Shown here piece after piece: positions 1 to 9,909 of a stretch of 55,589 nucleotides of DNA. Numbering within the stretch: the stretch's first letter is position 1; every line of letters begins with the position of its first letter. Under the pieces are notes generated by a model that had not been told where the DNA came from, did no database searches, and was given only the letters and a program-made list of their open reading frames with translations. The translations under genes and the position numbers were made by a program. This DNA is from a bacterium (GTDB lineage Bacteria > Zixibacteria > MSB-5A5 > WJJR01), in contig DATMBC010000054.1 in the NCBI GenBank assembly GCA_035559435.1, positions 1 to 55,589 on the forward strand, read 5' to 3'.

Positions 1-1409
1 GCGGCCAGGACCGGCGCCTGATTGACGTTGTTGACCGTGATCGCGACCACTTCCGAATCGGCCAATGCGCCGTCGGAGGCGATGAAGGTCACGTTGTAGA
101 CACCCGCCTGCGTGTAGTCCGGGTTGAACACGAGCGCGCCGATGCCGTTGGCATTGTCGGTAAACGACGCGTTCAGCGGCAGATTCTCGGCGGTGAGGAT
201 CGGTGTGGTCGCTTCGGGGTCAGTGGCCGAAACCGGCAAATTGAGTGTGGCGCCTTCATTGACGCTCTGCGGCCCGATCGCGCTGAGAGTCGGCGCGGCG
301 TTGGGGGCGGCGAATTCGACGACGAACGAGGTCACATCGGCCGTCGCCGCGCTGCCGCTACGCTGCATTCGCAACGTCGAGTTGTCGACGAAGCCGAAGG
401 TGAACGATGCGATGCCGGGATTGTCATCGGCGGCATAGGCGGTGCGTCCCCAGCTCAGTCCGCCGATCGCCTGGCTGCCGGAGAAGGAGACGGCACGGGT
501 GGCATCGATGGTGTTGATCGCCGCATCCTGCTGGCCGGCGCCGCTGGCGAACGAGTGCAATTGCTCCTGGACATGATCGCCGGCGGGCAATTGGACCACT
601 TCCCAGGCGATGCTCAAGGCAACGCCGGTGTTGTTGCGCTGGAAGGTGACCTGCGTCGGCGAGGACAGCCACGCCTGCACCATCTTTTGCCCGATGTTCG
701 ACTGCGTGCCATTGGGCGCATTGTAACTGTATAGCACAAACGAGCGGGTGGTGTCCACCGCGCTGATGGCCTGCGTGGTCGACGTGGAGCCGGATGCCAG
801 CGTCAGGGTCCCGCGCTGCACCACCGCGCCCGGCATCGAGACCACCTGCCAGTCGTTGGTGCCGCCGCTGCCGGAATTGAGCGCCATCTCGAGGTTGCTG
901 GCGGAGGTCAATTGCGTCCGCAGGAATTCGTCGTTGCTGTAGTTGTTGCTGGACTGCTGGCGCGAAATCAGCACAAACGTTCCAGAGAGCGTCACCGGGC
1001 TGATGGCGGCGTTGGTGACCGTCGCGGCCTGGGCGGTGGTCCCGCGTTGGACGCTCACACCCGCCGAGAACTCAACTGCGTACCAGCGGACGGTGACCGA
1101 TGTCCCGGCACTGGTCTTGGCAAACCGCAGCGTGGACGCGTCGATCATCGAGCCGCGCACCAGGCCCTGCTGGGGCGAGTTGCTGTTGTGCCGGACGTTG
1201 AAAAACAGGATCGACTTGGTCAGATCGGCCAGGGCCGGCGAGAGCGTGACATCCTGCGTGGTGCCGGTGAACGTCACTTCGCCGGTGCGCACCGTGTCGA
1301 TGACAGCCGCATGCACGTCGACCGCGACGCCCCCAACAAGCGCCAGCAACGCCCACAGCGTCACGATCGCAAGACGCGGTGAGGGCCGATGTCGCATCGT
1401 CTGAGTCAT
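1..1409 (-). CDS. Secreted surface protein with Ig/cadherin-like domains (3' end outside window)
   Basis: This open frame runs off the left edge, so the C-terminus is missing. A basic start followed by a hydrophobic stretch and 'VHA' looks like a signal peptide. The first ~300 residues are beta-rich repeats around 'SFVLYSYNAPNG' and 'TFGFVDNSTLRMQRSG'. The last part before the edge is a putative Ig/cadherin-like domain ('APTLSAIGPQSVNEGATLNL' ... 'VAITVNNVNQAPVLAA'), and another appears to begin. ATG at 1409 is chosen; an in-frame ATG at 1424 is also possible, and neither has a clear Shine-Dalgarno. It lies 46 bp downstream of the next surface-protein gene on the same strand and is probably co-transcribed. 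By analogy it may end in a dockerin and sorting domain, but that part is not visible. Function is likely extracellular or surface display; no substrate can be named. Confidence 0.8.
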   Translation of the reverse strand, partial: MTQTMRHRPSPRLAIVTLWALLALVGGVAVDVHAAVIDTVRTGEVTFTGTTQDVTLSPALADLTKSILFFNVRHNSNSPQQGLVRGSMIDASTLRFAKTSAGTSVTVRWYAVEFSAGVSVQRGTTAQAATVTNAAISPVTLSGTFVLISRQQSSNNYSNDEFLRTQLTSASNLEMALNSGSGGTNDWQVVSMPGAVVQRGTLTLASGSTSTTQAISAVDTTRSFVLYSYNAPNGTQSNIGQKMVQAWLSSPTQVTFQRNNTGVALSIAWEVVQLPAGDHVQEQLHSFASGAGQQDAAINTIDATRAVSFSGSQAIGGLSWGRTAYAADDNPGIASFTFGFVDNSTLRMQRSGSAATADVTSFVVEFAAPNAAPTLSAIGPQSVNEGATLNLPVSATDPEATTPILTAENLPLNASFTDNANGIGALVFNPDYTQAGVYNVTFIASDGALADSEVVAITVNNVNQAPVLA

Positions 1410-1455
1410 TGTGTCGTGTCTCATGTCGTGCCCGAGGCGCCAAGGCGTCAAACCG

Positions 1456-3711
1456 TTACTTCAACAACACCATCTTCCGGGTTTCGTCTTTGTCGCCCAG
1501 CGAGAGGCGGTAGAAATAGACCCCGCTGGCCACCGAGAGACCGTCCTCATCGGTGCCGTCCCACGTGAAGGAGTAACTTCCCTGTCCCGGCAACTCGCCG
1601 CGGTGCAGGGTCTTGACCTTCTGGCCGAGCACGTTGAAGATCTCCAGGCGGCTGTCCACTGCGCCGGCGGCGTCGATCGAGAAGGTGATGACGGTCGCGG
1701 CGTTGAACGGGTTCGGGTAGTTCTGCTCCAGCGCAAACGAGCGAGGCAGCGGACCGATGCCGGCCACTTCGATCTTGTTGGCTTCAGGATCGGCCAGTTT
1801 GGCCTCGTCGATGCGCGCGTTCGGCACGGCGCCATTCGACATGGCCACCACCGGGATGCGCAGCAGGTCGCCGTTCCCAGACCGGATCAGCGAGCCTTCC
1901 TGGAACGGGTTGCGCAGGAGCACCGCGCGCACGCTGCCGTTGCCGGCGCTGCGGTAGTAGAGATTGACCCCCGCGGCCGAGCCGATCCGTTCGGGCGACC
2001 CCAGCGACATGGTCTTGCGGTCATACTTGATGTCGAACTGCGCCCCGGCGACATCGCTGGGCAGATCGGCCGAGAGGCGGTACGATCCGTTGGGACCGTC
2101 GTGAGGGTCATACGTCAGACTGACAATCGCCGGGAGACCGGAGGCCAGATTGTTGTAGGTCGCGGTGCCGTAGATGATGTTGATGATCTCGACCAGATCG
2201 AAGACGTCGACCAAGGCATCCTGGATCACGTCGGCGGCGACAAACTGCCGCATCGTGAGGGTGAAATCGCCGAGGATGTAGCCGACCACGCTGACGGCGT
2301 CGGCGACATCGACACGGCCATCGACGTTGACGTCACCGTAGAAGTCGACGAACACCTTGCCGTTTTCGGTCGCCAGTTCAATCGATGAGACATTCGGGTC
2401 GGGATTGACCGACTCGAAGGCGTTTTCGAACGTGATGTCGTAGGCGCCGGGGACGGCGTCACCGGGAATATTGCCAATGACGTTGAACAGGACGCTGCTG
2501 TTACCCGACGGAACAGGGTCCGTTACCAGAGAAAAGGCCACCACCCGCAGTCGCCCCGGCACCTGGCCGAGGTTGTCATAGATCGAAAAGCCATTCAGAC
2601 GGTCGGTCGCCTGCAGTTGGGTCGGCGTAAACGATGCCGGGTCGTAGACGAAGTCAAACTGCACGCCGTAGACCGATTGAATGGTCACGAAGTTGATGGG
2701 GATCACCACGCCGACGGTTCCCGGCACACCGCCCTGTGGATCCAGAGACGGGGTCGAAGTGGTGAACAACTGGTCGCGCGGCACTTCGGAGACATTGATC
2801 GTCACATTGCGCGGCGTGCTTTGCAGTCCGGCGCTGTCGGTCGCCTGGAAACTGACGACGAAGGAGCCGGACTGGCTGAAGCTCGGCGTCCAACGGAACG
2901 TCCCGGTGACCAGCGCTTTGCCCCGCACCGGGTTGTTTGGGGTAAAGGTGGCGCCGCTGGGCAGGTTGAAGGCCAGCAGACTGAGAGAATCGCCGTCCGG
3001 GTCGGTCGCCGTAACCGTGAAGGTGAGAAGATCCCCCTGTCCGACGCTGACCGGCGAGGCCGGCTGCTGAACCACCGGCGCCCCCTGGGGTGGCGGCGTA
3101 TCGGTGGTGATCGTCACACTCCCGTTCACCAGCGTGGGCGCCTTAAAGATGCGCGCCCGGTAGTCGGTCATCGTGTTGAACGAGGACGGAAACGACGGAT
3201 CGTTCTCGAACTGGATGATGGTCGTGCCGGCCGTGGCGGACGGTTTCACATGCCATTTCGACCGCACCATCGATCCCGCCTGCGGGAGATAGAGCGTCGA
3301 CACGGGGAAAAGATCGAAGTCCACCGCGATAAACGTCATCACGTCGCTCTCGGGACGGCCGGCCGAGAATGTTTCGAACGAATGGGTGCGAAGTGATGAG
3401 ACTTCGATGTTGATCGTCGTGTCCAAACCCGAGATCGAAGTGTCGGTCAGGGGCTCGATAAGCGACGTGTTGAACGTGACACGGAAGTTAAACGCGCCGA
3501 GCGTGTCGACGTTGCGCAGATAGAAGTCGACGTTGAAGGTGTCGCCGGGCCGAACGCCGGTGACGCTGATGGCGCGAATGGTGTCCAGCGTGGACGGGGT
3601 CTGCGCCTGGGCGGCCGGGGCCGCAAACGCCAGCAGGACGAGCGCCACCGCGACAACGGTTGCTCCGCGCCCGCCAACGATCGAATGAACCGTTGCAATT
3701 GTCCGTGTCAT
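1456..3711 (-). CDS. Secreted cohesin/Ig/dockerin protein with C-terminal sorting domain
   Basis: 751 residues. An N-terminal signal peptide ends near 'AAPAAQAQ'. A cohesin-like beta domain follows (about 40-200), then a putative Ig domain (about 208-305, 'TATDPDGDSLSL'), a second cohesin-like domain (about 315-450), a dockerin-type double calcium-binding repeat ('GDVNVDGRVDVADAVSVVGY', about 460-520) and a further cohesin-like region. Residues 658-751 match the FlgD-like/type IX-style sorting domain ('FALEQNYPNPFN', 'ASGVYFYRLS', 'RKMVLLK'). The frame extends upstream to 3852, but ATG 3711 is preferred because it places the signal peptide at the N-terminus and has a G-run about 7 nt upstream. 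Probably exported and anchored or released at the outer surface. Whether its own cohesin and dockerin modules interact cannot be told from sequence. Confidence 0.85.
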   Translation of the reverse strand: MTRTIATVHSIVGGRGATVVAVALVLLAFAAPAAQAQTPSTLDTIRAISVTGVRPGDTFNVDFYLRNVDTLGAFNFRVTFNTSLIEPLTDTSISGLDTTINIEVSSLRTHSFETFSAGRPESDVMTFIAVDFDLFPVSTLYLPQAGSMVRSKWHVKPSATAGTTIIQFENDPSFPSSFNTMTDYRARIFKAPTLVNGSVTITTDTPPPQGAPVVQQPASPVSVGQGDLLTFTVTATDPDGDSLSLLAFNLPSGATFTPNNPVRGKALVTGTFRWTPSFSQSGSFVVSFQATDSAGLQSTPRNVTINVSEVPRDQLFTTSTPSLDPQGGVPGTVGVVIPINFVTIQSVYGVQFDFVYDPASFTPTQLQATDRLNGFSIYDNLGQVPGRLRVVAFSLVTDPVPSGNSSVLFNVIGNIPGDAVPGAYDITFENAFESVNPDPNVSSIELATENGKVFVDFYGDVNVDGRVDVADAVSVVGYILGDFTLTMRQFVAADVIQDALVDVFDLVEIINIIYGTATYNNLASGLPAIVSLTYDPHDGPNGSYRLSADLPSDVAGAQFDIKYDRKTMSLGSPERIGSAAGVNLYYRSAGNGSVRAVLLRNPFQEGSLIRSGNGDLLRIPVVAMSNGAVPNARIDEAKLADPEANKIEVAGIGPLPRSFALEQNYPNPFNAATVITFSIDAAGAVDSRLEIFNVLGQKVKTLHRGELPGQGSYSFTWDGTDEDGLSVASGVYFYRLSLGDKDETRKMVLLK

Positions 3712-4568
3712 AGCTGCGACCCCCATTCGGGATGCTACTTGAGTATCGACCCCCGCGGCTTCCGCCTGCGTCCGAGCGCAACGCGCCATCCAGGCCAGCC
3801 CGTCACCGATTCTGTGTGCAAGCGTCTGCATAGTTTCCGTTTCCGGCGCCACCGCCGATGCTTCCGGGTTTGCGCGCGCCGTCTGAGGCGACCGCCGGGC
3901 GTGCTGATCCCGGGCGGGAACGCGTCATGGCGGACAACGCCTTTTGAATCAACTGTGGGAGCCATCCCTCACTGGCGGTGAGAGCGGATCCCGAACTCGT
4001 GTGGTTCAAATCGCAAACCCAGTGCCCGATGGGCGTGTGGGCGGCGGTGCGAACCGGTCGCGGTAGGAGCGATACGTTTGGCGGCAGGTACTAGAGCAGG
4101 CCAAGATCCATTTGAACCGACGTGCGCCGCTGTCTTAATCCACCTTTCCGGAAGTGGCCACTGATGCCCGCGCCGGGACCTACATGTCTCCGACGCATGC
4201 GAGTCGTTCACAAGAATTCCAAGCCATGCGATGCCGTAATTTTGGACTTGTCAGGGCCTGTTTCGGCGACTTCTGAGGACCGTATGGCGCGGGTAAACAG
4301 ACGGCCCTGACAGTGTGGACAATATAGCAATTCTTCGCGTTTTTTCCCCGATAATCTGCTGTCGCACTGTGCTTTTGACCAATTGATGACAACAAAAAAT
4401 CCCGGCCTGTACGCGCCGTCGGGCTGACGGATTGAGGGCCGGGTGCACACACGATCGAATCTCCTTTGTGACTGGTCGCAAACAACATCCAAGATCATTC
4501 GCGAGAGTGGTGTTTTACCTCCTGTTTAACCGGTTAACCCATTTGCGGTCATTGTCTTCGAAATCCAT
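3712..4568. other. Long intergenic leader, no gene recognised
   Basis: About 850 bp between two surface-protein genes. Short frames on both strands lack ribosome sites and coding-like composition. The 4200-4560 part is more AT-rich than its surroundings and would carry the promoter for the downstream minus-strand gene. I looked for c-di-GMP and cobalamin riboswitch cores and saw none that hold up. Confidence 0.5.
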
Positions 4569-4594
4569 CGGGGGAGGGCTTGCACCCTCCCCCG
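4569..4594 (-). terminator. Perfect 10-bp hairpin after surface-protein gene
   Basis: CGGGGGAGGG and its exact complement flank a six-base loop, 17 bp after the stop codon at 4611. There is no strong T-run, so it is either a weak intrinsic terminator or an mRNA 3'-end stabiliser. Confidence 0.55.
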
Positions 4595-4610
4595 ACGGGG
4601 ACTGCGCCGA

Positions 4611-7553
4611 TTACTTGATCAGCACCATCTTCTTGGTGGCGGTGAATTCCGGCGTGGTCACACGGTAGAAGTACATACCGGTGGCGGCGGAAGTACCGTC
4701 GGCCGTCAGGCCGTTCCACTCAACGTTGTTGGTGCCAACATGGCCCATACCCGAGAAGGTACGGACGACCTGGCCCGCGACGTTGTAGATGGTCAGCGAG
4801 AACTCCGACTCCTTGGTTAGCGTGAACGGAATCACCGTGCCCGCGTTGAAGGGGTTCGGATAGTTCTGCTCGAGCGCATAGGAGGTCGGGACCACCGCGG
4901 AGGCGGCGTTGACCGACAACAGAGCGCCGTTGTAATCGGAGAACTGCGTCTCGACCAGCTCGATCGAACCGTCGACCGGGATGGTGACGAGGCTGTTGGC
5001 GCCGGCGGTCAGGCGCGTGGCAGCGGCTTCAACGGTCTGGGAGACCAGCACGCGGAGCTCGCCATTGGCGGCGTTCGAGCGCACGGTCAGACCGGAGTTG
5101 TTGGCGAGCACGGGCGCGCCAACCGAGCCGTTGTAGCGGAAGACCAACAGGGCCGCGCCGATGTCAACCGACGAGTTGGTGCGGACCGTGACGGCGCCGT
5201 TGGCGACATCGGTGGTCACATCAACCGAGTTGGCATACGGGGACAGCTTCGGCGAACCAGTGTTCGTTCCGGGCGGGAACGGCGCTTCGTCGCCGGTGAT
5301 GATGCGGATGAGGTAAATCAGGTCGGCCACGGTCAGCACGATACCGTCATCGTTGATGTCCGAAGCGAGAATCTGGCTCTGAGCCCACACCGGATTCCAC
5401 ACGCCGGAACCATAGATGAAGTAGTTCGTGTACAGAACCGCGTCGCCGATCTCGTTGGCAATACCGTTCAGGTTCAGATCGCCGCGGTCGTCCGGCGGCT
5501 CGCAGACGCAAATCGCGCCGCCGCAGTAGGACACTTCGGGTTCGATCACATAACCCGGCTTCGCATTGCCATCGCAATCGTAGTACGGCCCCAGGACGAC
5601 GCCATCACGCGGCACCCAGAGGGTGTTACCGGACTTGTCGGAGAAGCTGTTGTCGCCGCAATCAAACGAGCAGAAGCCAACGTGCAGGCAGCTGTTGATG
5701 AAGTTGCGGTCGGACGTGACGTTGAACGTCAGGCAGGCGAGGGTCTCGCCGTCCAGGTTGAAGTAGGACGGATCGATCTCGACGCCATTGTTCATCTCGG
5801 CGATGGAGACCAGACGGACATAGCCATCCGGGCAACCGCCCGAGCAGTTTCCGCCGAATTGGCCGGTACGATAGGTGAAGTACTCCCAACCTTGCGGACC
5901 ACCGGTGGCGCCCAGGAAGGACAGACCGCTCTGATCGTAGCAGATCAGGAGGTCATAACCGCCCGCGTCGCCGGGGAGCGCGCCGGGCTCGGCCACGACG
6001 CACACCGTCGCATGCTCGCCGTTGAGCCAGCACGCGTAGCCCGAATCCGTACCCTGCTTCACGATCGCCACGCACGGATTCTCGAAGATCAGGTCAAACG
6101 AGCAGTCGACGGTCACGCAGCCATCGGAGACCGTGTAGTCCACCGTATAGGAGGCGCCATCGCCGGCCGGACGGGTCGCGGAGAACTGGTCGCCGGCAAT
6201 CACCGGGTTCCAAGCGCCGGGCAGCCCGCCGACGTAGGTGTACACCAAACCATCGCCATCAGCCTGAGACAGATCGCCCAGATCGATCACGGTCGGCACG
6301 CCCTGCGGGGCGAGCGTCGGATCGATGGCCGTGCAGGTCGGAACCTGGTTGGTCACGCTGGCGTTGAAGGTGCATTCGATCGTGCTCTGATTGGCATCGG
6401 TCGCGCGAATGGTCACCGGCTGCGTGCCCACATCGCTGCAGGCAGTCTGCCATTCCCACGCGCCCGCGTTCAGCGCGCCCGGACCGCTGATCAGAGCCAG
6501 CGAGTACGGCGGGCAGCCACCGGAGACGGTCGGGGTCATGGAGGCCAGGGCGCCCCAGTGCACGGAGACATTGTTGCAGGCAATCTGCAACGGGGCCGGG
6601 CTGACATTCACTGTGAAGCTGACGACCGAACCACCCGACTGGCAACCGGACGGTCCACGATCCGAGGCGTAGATACTGACCTGGAACGAGGGGATGTCGT
6701 TGCACGTGGGGGTGTACGACCAGGCGCCGGTGCTGGGATCGACCGAGCCAGGGCCGGAGAGCAGATAGAATTGGATCGGATCGCCGGGATTCGGCGAGCC
6801 GTCGGCATCCGTCGCATCGGCATCGTTCGAAGCCGGCGAGCCGACTGACGCGTTCACGACCGGATTGTCGATGGTCGCGTTCGGGCAGAAGTTCGGCGGA
6901 ACCTCAACGGTGACGATACCGGCGACGAAATTCATTGCCACCAGGTTGGTGTTCCGGTCCACATACGACAGGTGGTTGGCCGGACGCACGCAGCAGGTGT
7001 CAACGATGAACGTGCCCAGATTCGGCAGCACGTTGAAGGTGAACGAATAGGACGGATTGCCGGACGGGTCAGAACCCGGATCGAGGTCGATGTCGTCACC
7101 GACGTTCTCGTCACCGGTCGAAACGGTGGCGTGCAGAATCGCGTCGGGGCTGACGAAGTCGATGTTCGCAGCCGGGGTCTGATAGGTGTTGGAGGTCGGA
7201 CCCGAGCAGGCGGTGCCACCCGGAACGGCATAGCGGTTCTGGGTGATATTCGCCGGCGGTCCCTGCGGGTTGGCCGAGCCCAGCGGGCTGTTGTTCAGAC
7301 GGCCACCAGCGGTCGCGCCACGGGTGAACGATCCCACGATGTAAGCACCACCGGTCTGCGTACGGAATTCCAACGGCATCACGAAGCCGACGGCCGCCTG
7401 ATCGTTGGAGATGTACACACCCAGTGTAACGCCAGTAGCGCCCGGAGCGACGGACTTCGATTCGACGGTGACCAAGTCAGCCGCCATCGCCGCCGCGCCG
7501 CACAGGAAGACCAAACACGCTGCCAGGCTAATGGTCTTTGCAAAACGCTTCAT
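4611..7553 (-). CDS. Large secreted cohesin/Ig/dockerin protein with C-terminal sorting domain
   Basis: 980 residues. The signal peptide is 'MKRFAKTISLAACLVFLCGA', ending near 'AMA'. An N-terminal cohesin-like domain is followed by several putative Ig/HYR-type domains rich in cysteine ('SFTVNVSPAPLQIACNNVSV', 'DGCVTVDCSFDL'). A cysteine-rich cohesin-like domain (about 540-680) precedes a dockerin-type repeat (690-754: 'RGDLNLNGIANEIGD', 'SDINDDGIVLTVADL'). Residues 891-980 are the FlgD-like sorting domain ('YALEQNYPNPFN', 'ATGMYFYRVT', 'KKMVLIK'). ATG 7553 is chosen over an upstream in-frame codon because AAGGAG lies 9 nt before it and the signal peptide then starts correctly. The many cysteines suggest disulphide-stabilised extracellular modules. 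It resembles the 1456-3711 protein in architecture, so the two are probably products of one surface system. Confidence 0.87.
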   Translation of the reverse strand: MKRFAKTISLAACLVFLCGAAAMAADLVTVESKSVAPGATGVTLGVYISNDQAAVGFVMPLEFRTQTGGAYIVGSFTRGATAGGRLNNSPLGSANPQGPPANITQNRYAVPGGTACSGPTSNTYQTPAANIDFVSPDAILHATVSTGDENVGDDIDLDPGSDPSGNPSYSFTFNVLPNLGTFIVDTCCVRPANHLSYVDRNTNLVAMNFVAGIVTVEVPPNFCPNATIDNPVVNASVGSPASNDADATDADGSPNPGDPIQFYLLSGPGSVDPSTGAWSYTPTCNDIPSFQVSIYASDRGPSGCQSGGSVVSFTVNVSPAPLQIACNNVSVHWGALASMTPTVSGGCPPYSLALISGPGALNAGAWEWQTACSDVGTQPVTIRATDANQSTIECTFNASVTNQVPTCTAIDPTLAPQGVPTVIDLGDLSQADGDGLVYTYVGGLPGAWNPVIAGDQFSATRPAGDGASYTVDYTVSDGCVTVDCSFDLIFENPCVAIVKQGTDSGYACWLNGEHATVCVVAEPGALPGDAGGYDLLICYDQSGLSFLGATGGPQGWEYFTYRTGQFGGNCSGGCPDGYVRLVSIAEMNNGVEIDPSYFNLDGETLACLTFNVTSDRNFINSCLHVGFCSFDCGDNSFSDKSGNTLWVPRDGVVLGPYYDCDGNAKPGYVIEPEVSYCGGAICVCEPPDDRGDLNLNGIANEIGDAVLYTNYFIYGSGVWNPVWAQSQILASDINDDGIVLTVADLIYLIRIITGDEAPFPPGTNTGSPKLSPYANSVDVTTDVANGAVTVRTNSSVDIGAALLVFRYNGSVGAPVLANNSGLTVRSNAANGELRVLVSQTVEAAATRLTAGANSLVTIPVDGSIELVETQFSDYNGALLSVNAASAVVPTSYALEQNYPNPFNAGTVIPFTLTKESEFSLTIYNVAGQVVRTFSGMGHVGTNNVEWNGLTADGTSAATGMYFYRVTTPEFTATKKMVLIK

Positions 7554-8543
7554 TGTGTTTTGCTCCTTAGTTCTCACTGTTGCTGATTCGAATTCCTCAA
7601 CGAGAGACACGTTCGTTCGAGGAACCCACACGATAGAAAGTCCCCCTAATTACCGTGCCAAGCGATTGCTGCTGTGCCTCAATCATTCGACAATTCCTTT
7701 AAACCTCACCTCCGTACTGCATGGACCTGTAAAGCATTCACGGTTACTGTTGACTGGAGTGAGCGTTTAAAGAACGACTCTTCGTCCGCAACACCTCCTT
7801 TCACCGTGATAACTGGTTGGTTGGGCTGTTGGTTGACGTTTGGGTTGCCATTGATAGCAGACGTTTCGCCCGCGCCGCGACGCGGCCGGACGGTGAGACC
7901 TCCGGGAACGGACACACCCCGGGCGCTCCCTTCCGATTTCGTGGCGGAAGCGGCCGGTGCGGTGCGAATGTGAAGATCCGTGTAATGCGAACTGCCGGAA
8001 CAGCGAGACATCGGGAAGACCCTTGTTTTGACCATGAGCTGACGAGTTGACGTTCGTGACCTCTCAGAACCTGGTACGACTTGCGGATCTCCTCCCCGTA
8101 GACGATTCGATGCACCCCGCGGGAGCGGTGTGCACGGCTGATTGTTGAGTTTTGTCGCCTTCTACCGGCTGCGGTACTGTGTCGCGGCGGGGTTGCTGTG
8201 CAAAGGTTTCCGCCCTTGCCCCGACGCGATGCCTGTCACTTGGTTCGCGCTACTACCCCAAGACTGTGGTAAACTGTTTCAACAAGTGTGCCGTTTATCA
8301 TGCGGTAACATCAATCGGCGAAGCCAATATAGAAGTACCCCCAAAATCTGTCAACCCACTTTCTGGTTTTTTTCGTGGGTATGGGACTGATCCAATCCCA
8401 TGTCCGGACACGAAATAGCCCGTGCCAAGGCAGTGGCTTCGCCGATCGGCCTCGCTTCAGCCCAAACCAAGTCCCTCTGCATCAACCCCCTGCAATGCAA
8501 TAGCTTGTATATAGGGGTCAAAAGAGGCCTTTCAAGCGCCGCT
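7554..8543. other. Long intergenic region, no gene recognised
   Basis: About 990 bp between the kbl operon end and a surface-protein gene. Part of it would be the 5' leader of the minus-strand gene at 7553. A G/A-rich stretch with two Shine-Dalgarno-like sequences (complement of about 7720-7805) precedes short frames that I do not accept as genes. No tRNA, riboswitch or mobile element was recognised. The 8150-8540 part is relatively AT-rich, and no T-tailed hairpin was found after kbl. Confidence 0.5.
7633..7661 (-). promoter_or_regulatory. Weak sigma70-like promoter candidate
   Basis: TTGGCA (7656-7661) and TTCTAT (7633-7638) are 17 bp apart, upstream of the start at 7553. The -35 is good and the -10 poor (3 of 6). 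Confidence 0.25.
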
Positions 8544-9791
8544 TTATGCCCCGTAGGCCTCGACGATCTCCTGCTTGGTTTTGCCAAGGATGCCGTACTT
8601 CTTGCCCACTTTTCGGAAGGCATCCAGGGCCTTATCAAGATGATGGGTCTCATGACCCGCCGAGATCTGGGTGCGGATCCGGGCCTGGCCCTGCGCCACC
8701 ACCGGGAAGAAGAACCCGACGGCGTAAATCCCCTCGGCGAACAGATCGCGCGAGACATCCTGTGACAACTTGGCGTTGAAGAGCATGACCGGCACGATCG
8801 GCGTGTCCCCGTCTTTCAGAACAAATCCGGCCTCCGTTAGACCCTGCCGCCAGTAGGCGGTGTTGCGCTCCAGCTTGTCACGCCGCTCGGTGCTCCGGGA
8901 GAGGATGTCCAGCACCTTCAGGACTCCGGAGACGACCACCGGGGCAATGGTGTTGGAAAAGAGGTAGGGGCGGGCGCGCTGGCGGCACATCTCGACCAGC
9001 TCGCGGCGTCCGGAAACACAGCCGCCGGAGGCGCCGCCGAGCGCCTTGCCGAAGGTCGTGGTGATAATGTCGATCTCGCCCACCACGCCATACTTCTCGT
9101 GAGTGCCTCTCCCCGTCTTGCCGATGAAGCCGGTGGCGTGGGAGTCATCGACCAGCAGCATGGCGTCGTACTGCTTGCACAGCGCCGACATCCGGTCCAG
9201 CGGGGCAGTGTCGCCGTCCATGGAGAAGACGCCGTCGGTGATGACGATCCGCATCCGTTTGTCCTGATGCATCGCCAATTTTTCCTCGAGGTGCTCCATG
9301 TTGGCGTGCTTGAAGGTGTCCTGCATGGCGCTGCACAGACGGATCCCGTCGATGAGCGAGGCATGCACGAGGCGGTCGGAAATCATCACATCGTCTTTGG
9401 TCAGGATCGCCTCGAAGACGCCGGCGTTGGCGTCCATGCACGACGGGAAGAGAATGGTCGCCTCGGTGCCGAGAAAGGCGGTGACCTTCTCCTCCAGTTC
9501 GCGGTGGATGTCCTGTGTGCCGCAGATGAAGCGCACCGACGACATGCCATAGCCGCGCCGGTCAAGCCCCTCATGGGCGGCCCTGATAACCTCGGGGTGA
9601 CTGGAGAGACCGAGGTAGTTATTGGCGCACATATTGATGACTCTCTTCGGCGCCGCGCCGGCGGGGAATTCGACTTCGATCTCCGCCGCCTGCGCGGAAT
9701 GAATGAACCGTTCCTGCTTGAACAGCCCGGCATCGGAGATGCCTTTGAGCGTCTCCTGGTAGATGCCGCGGGCGCGATCGCTGAAACTCAT
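8544..9791 (-). CDS. kbl: Glycine C-acetyltransferase (2-amino-3-ketobutyrate CoA ligase)
   Basis: 415 residues, PLP-dependent alpha-oxoamine synthase. It cleaves 2-amino-3-oxobutyrate with CoA to glycine and acetyl-CoA in the cytosol, the second step of threonine degradation. Visible signatures are 'ANNYLGLSSHPEV', 'GMSSVRFICGTQDIH', the cofactor-site 'VDDSHATGF' (about 214-222), the Schiff-base lysine K249 in 'TFGKALGGASGG', and 'FFFPVVAQGQARIRTQISA'. These follow the Kbl pattern closely rather than that of serine palmitoyltransferase or BioF. ATG 9791 has AAGGAG upstream; the longer upstream frame is arginine-rich and non-coding. It is last in the tdh-acpS-acsA-acp-kbl run, 118 bp after acp. 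The neighbouring ACP leaves open an acyl-ACP substrate, as in ACP-linked alpha-oxoamine synthases, but that is inference. Confidence 0.9.
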   Translation of the reverse strand: MSFSDRARGIYQETLKGISDAGLFKQERFIHSAQAAEIEVEFPAGAAPKRVINMCANNYLGLSSHPEVIRAAHEGLDRRGYGMSSVRFICGTQDIHRELEEKVTAFLGTEATILFPSCMDANAGVFEAILTKDDVMISDRLVHASLIDGIRLCSAMQDTFKHANMEHLEEKLAMHQDKRMRIVITDGVFSMDGDTAPLDRMSALCKQYDAMLLVDDSHATGFIGKTGRGTHEKYGVVGEIDIITTTFGKALGGASGGCVSGRRELVEMCRQRARPYLFSNTIAPVVVSGVLKVLDILSRSTERRDKLERNTAYWRQGLTEAGFVLKDGDTPIVPVMLFNAKLSQDVSRDLFAEGIYAVGFFFPVVAQGQARIRTQISAGHETHHLDKALDAFRKVGKKYGILGKTKQEIVEAYGA

Positions 9792-9909
9792 GGGGAGACT
9801 CCTTGATGGCAACGACGGGGCAACGTCGTGGCAAACGGCGGGACCGTCGCGGAACCCCGACGCCGTCGGCCCAACGGGCCGAACGGCCAGAGGGCATCGC
9901 CGGCGCCGC

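Noticed and set aside
3735-4500. Short hypothetical proteins between the surface-protein genes
   Set aside because: No ribosome sites, arginine/serine-rich low-complexity translations and overlapping frames on both strands.
7554-8543. Riboswitch or tRNA in the long leader
   Set aside because: No cloverleaf and no recognisable c-di-GMP, cobalamin or SAM core could be assembled on either strand.
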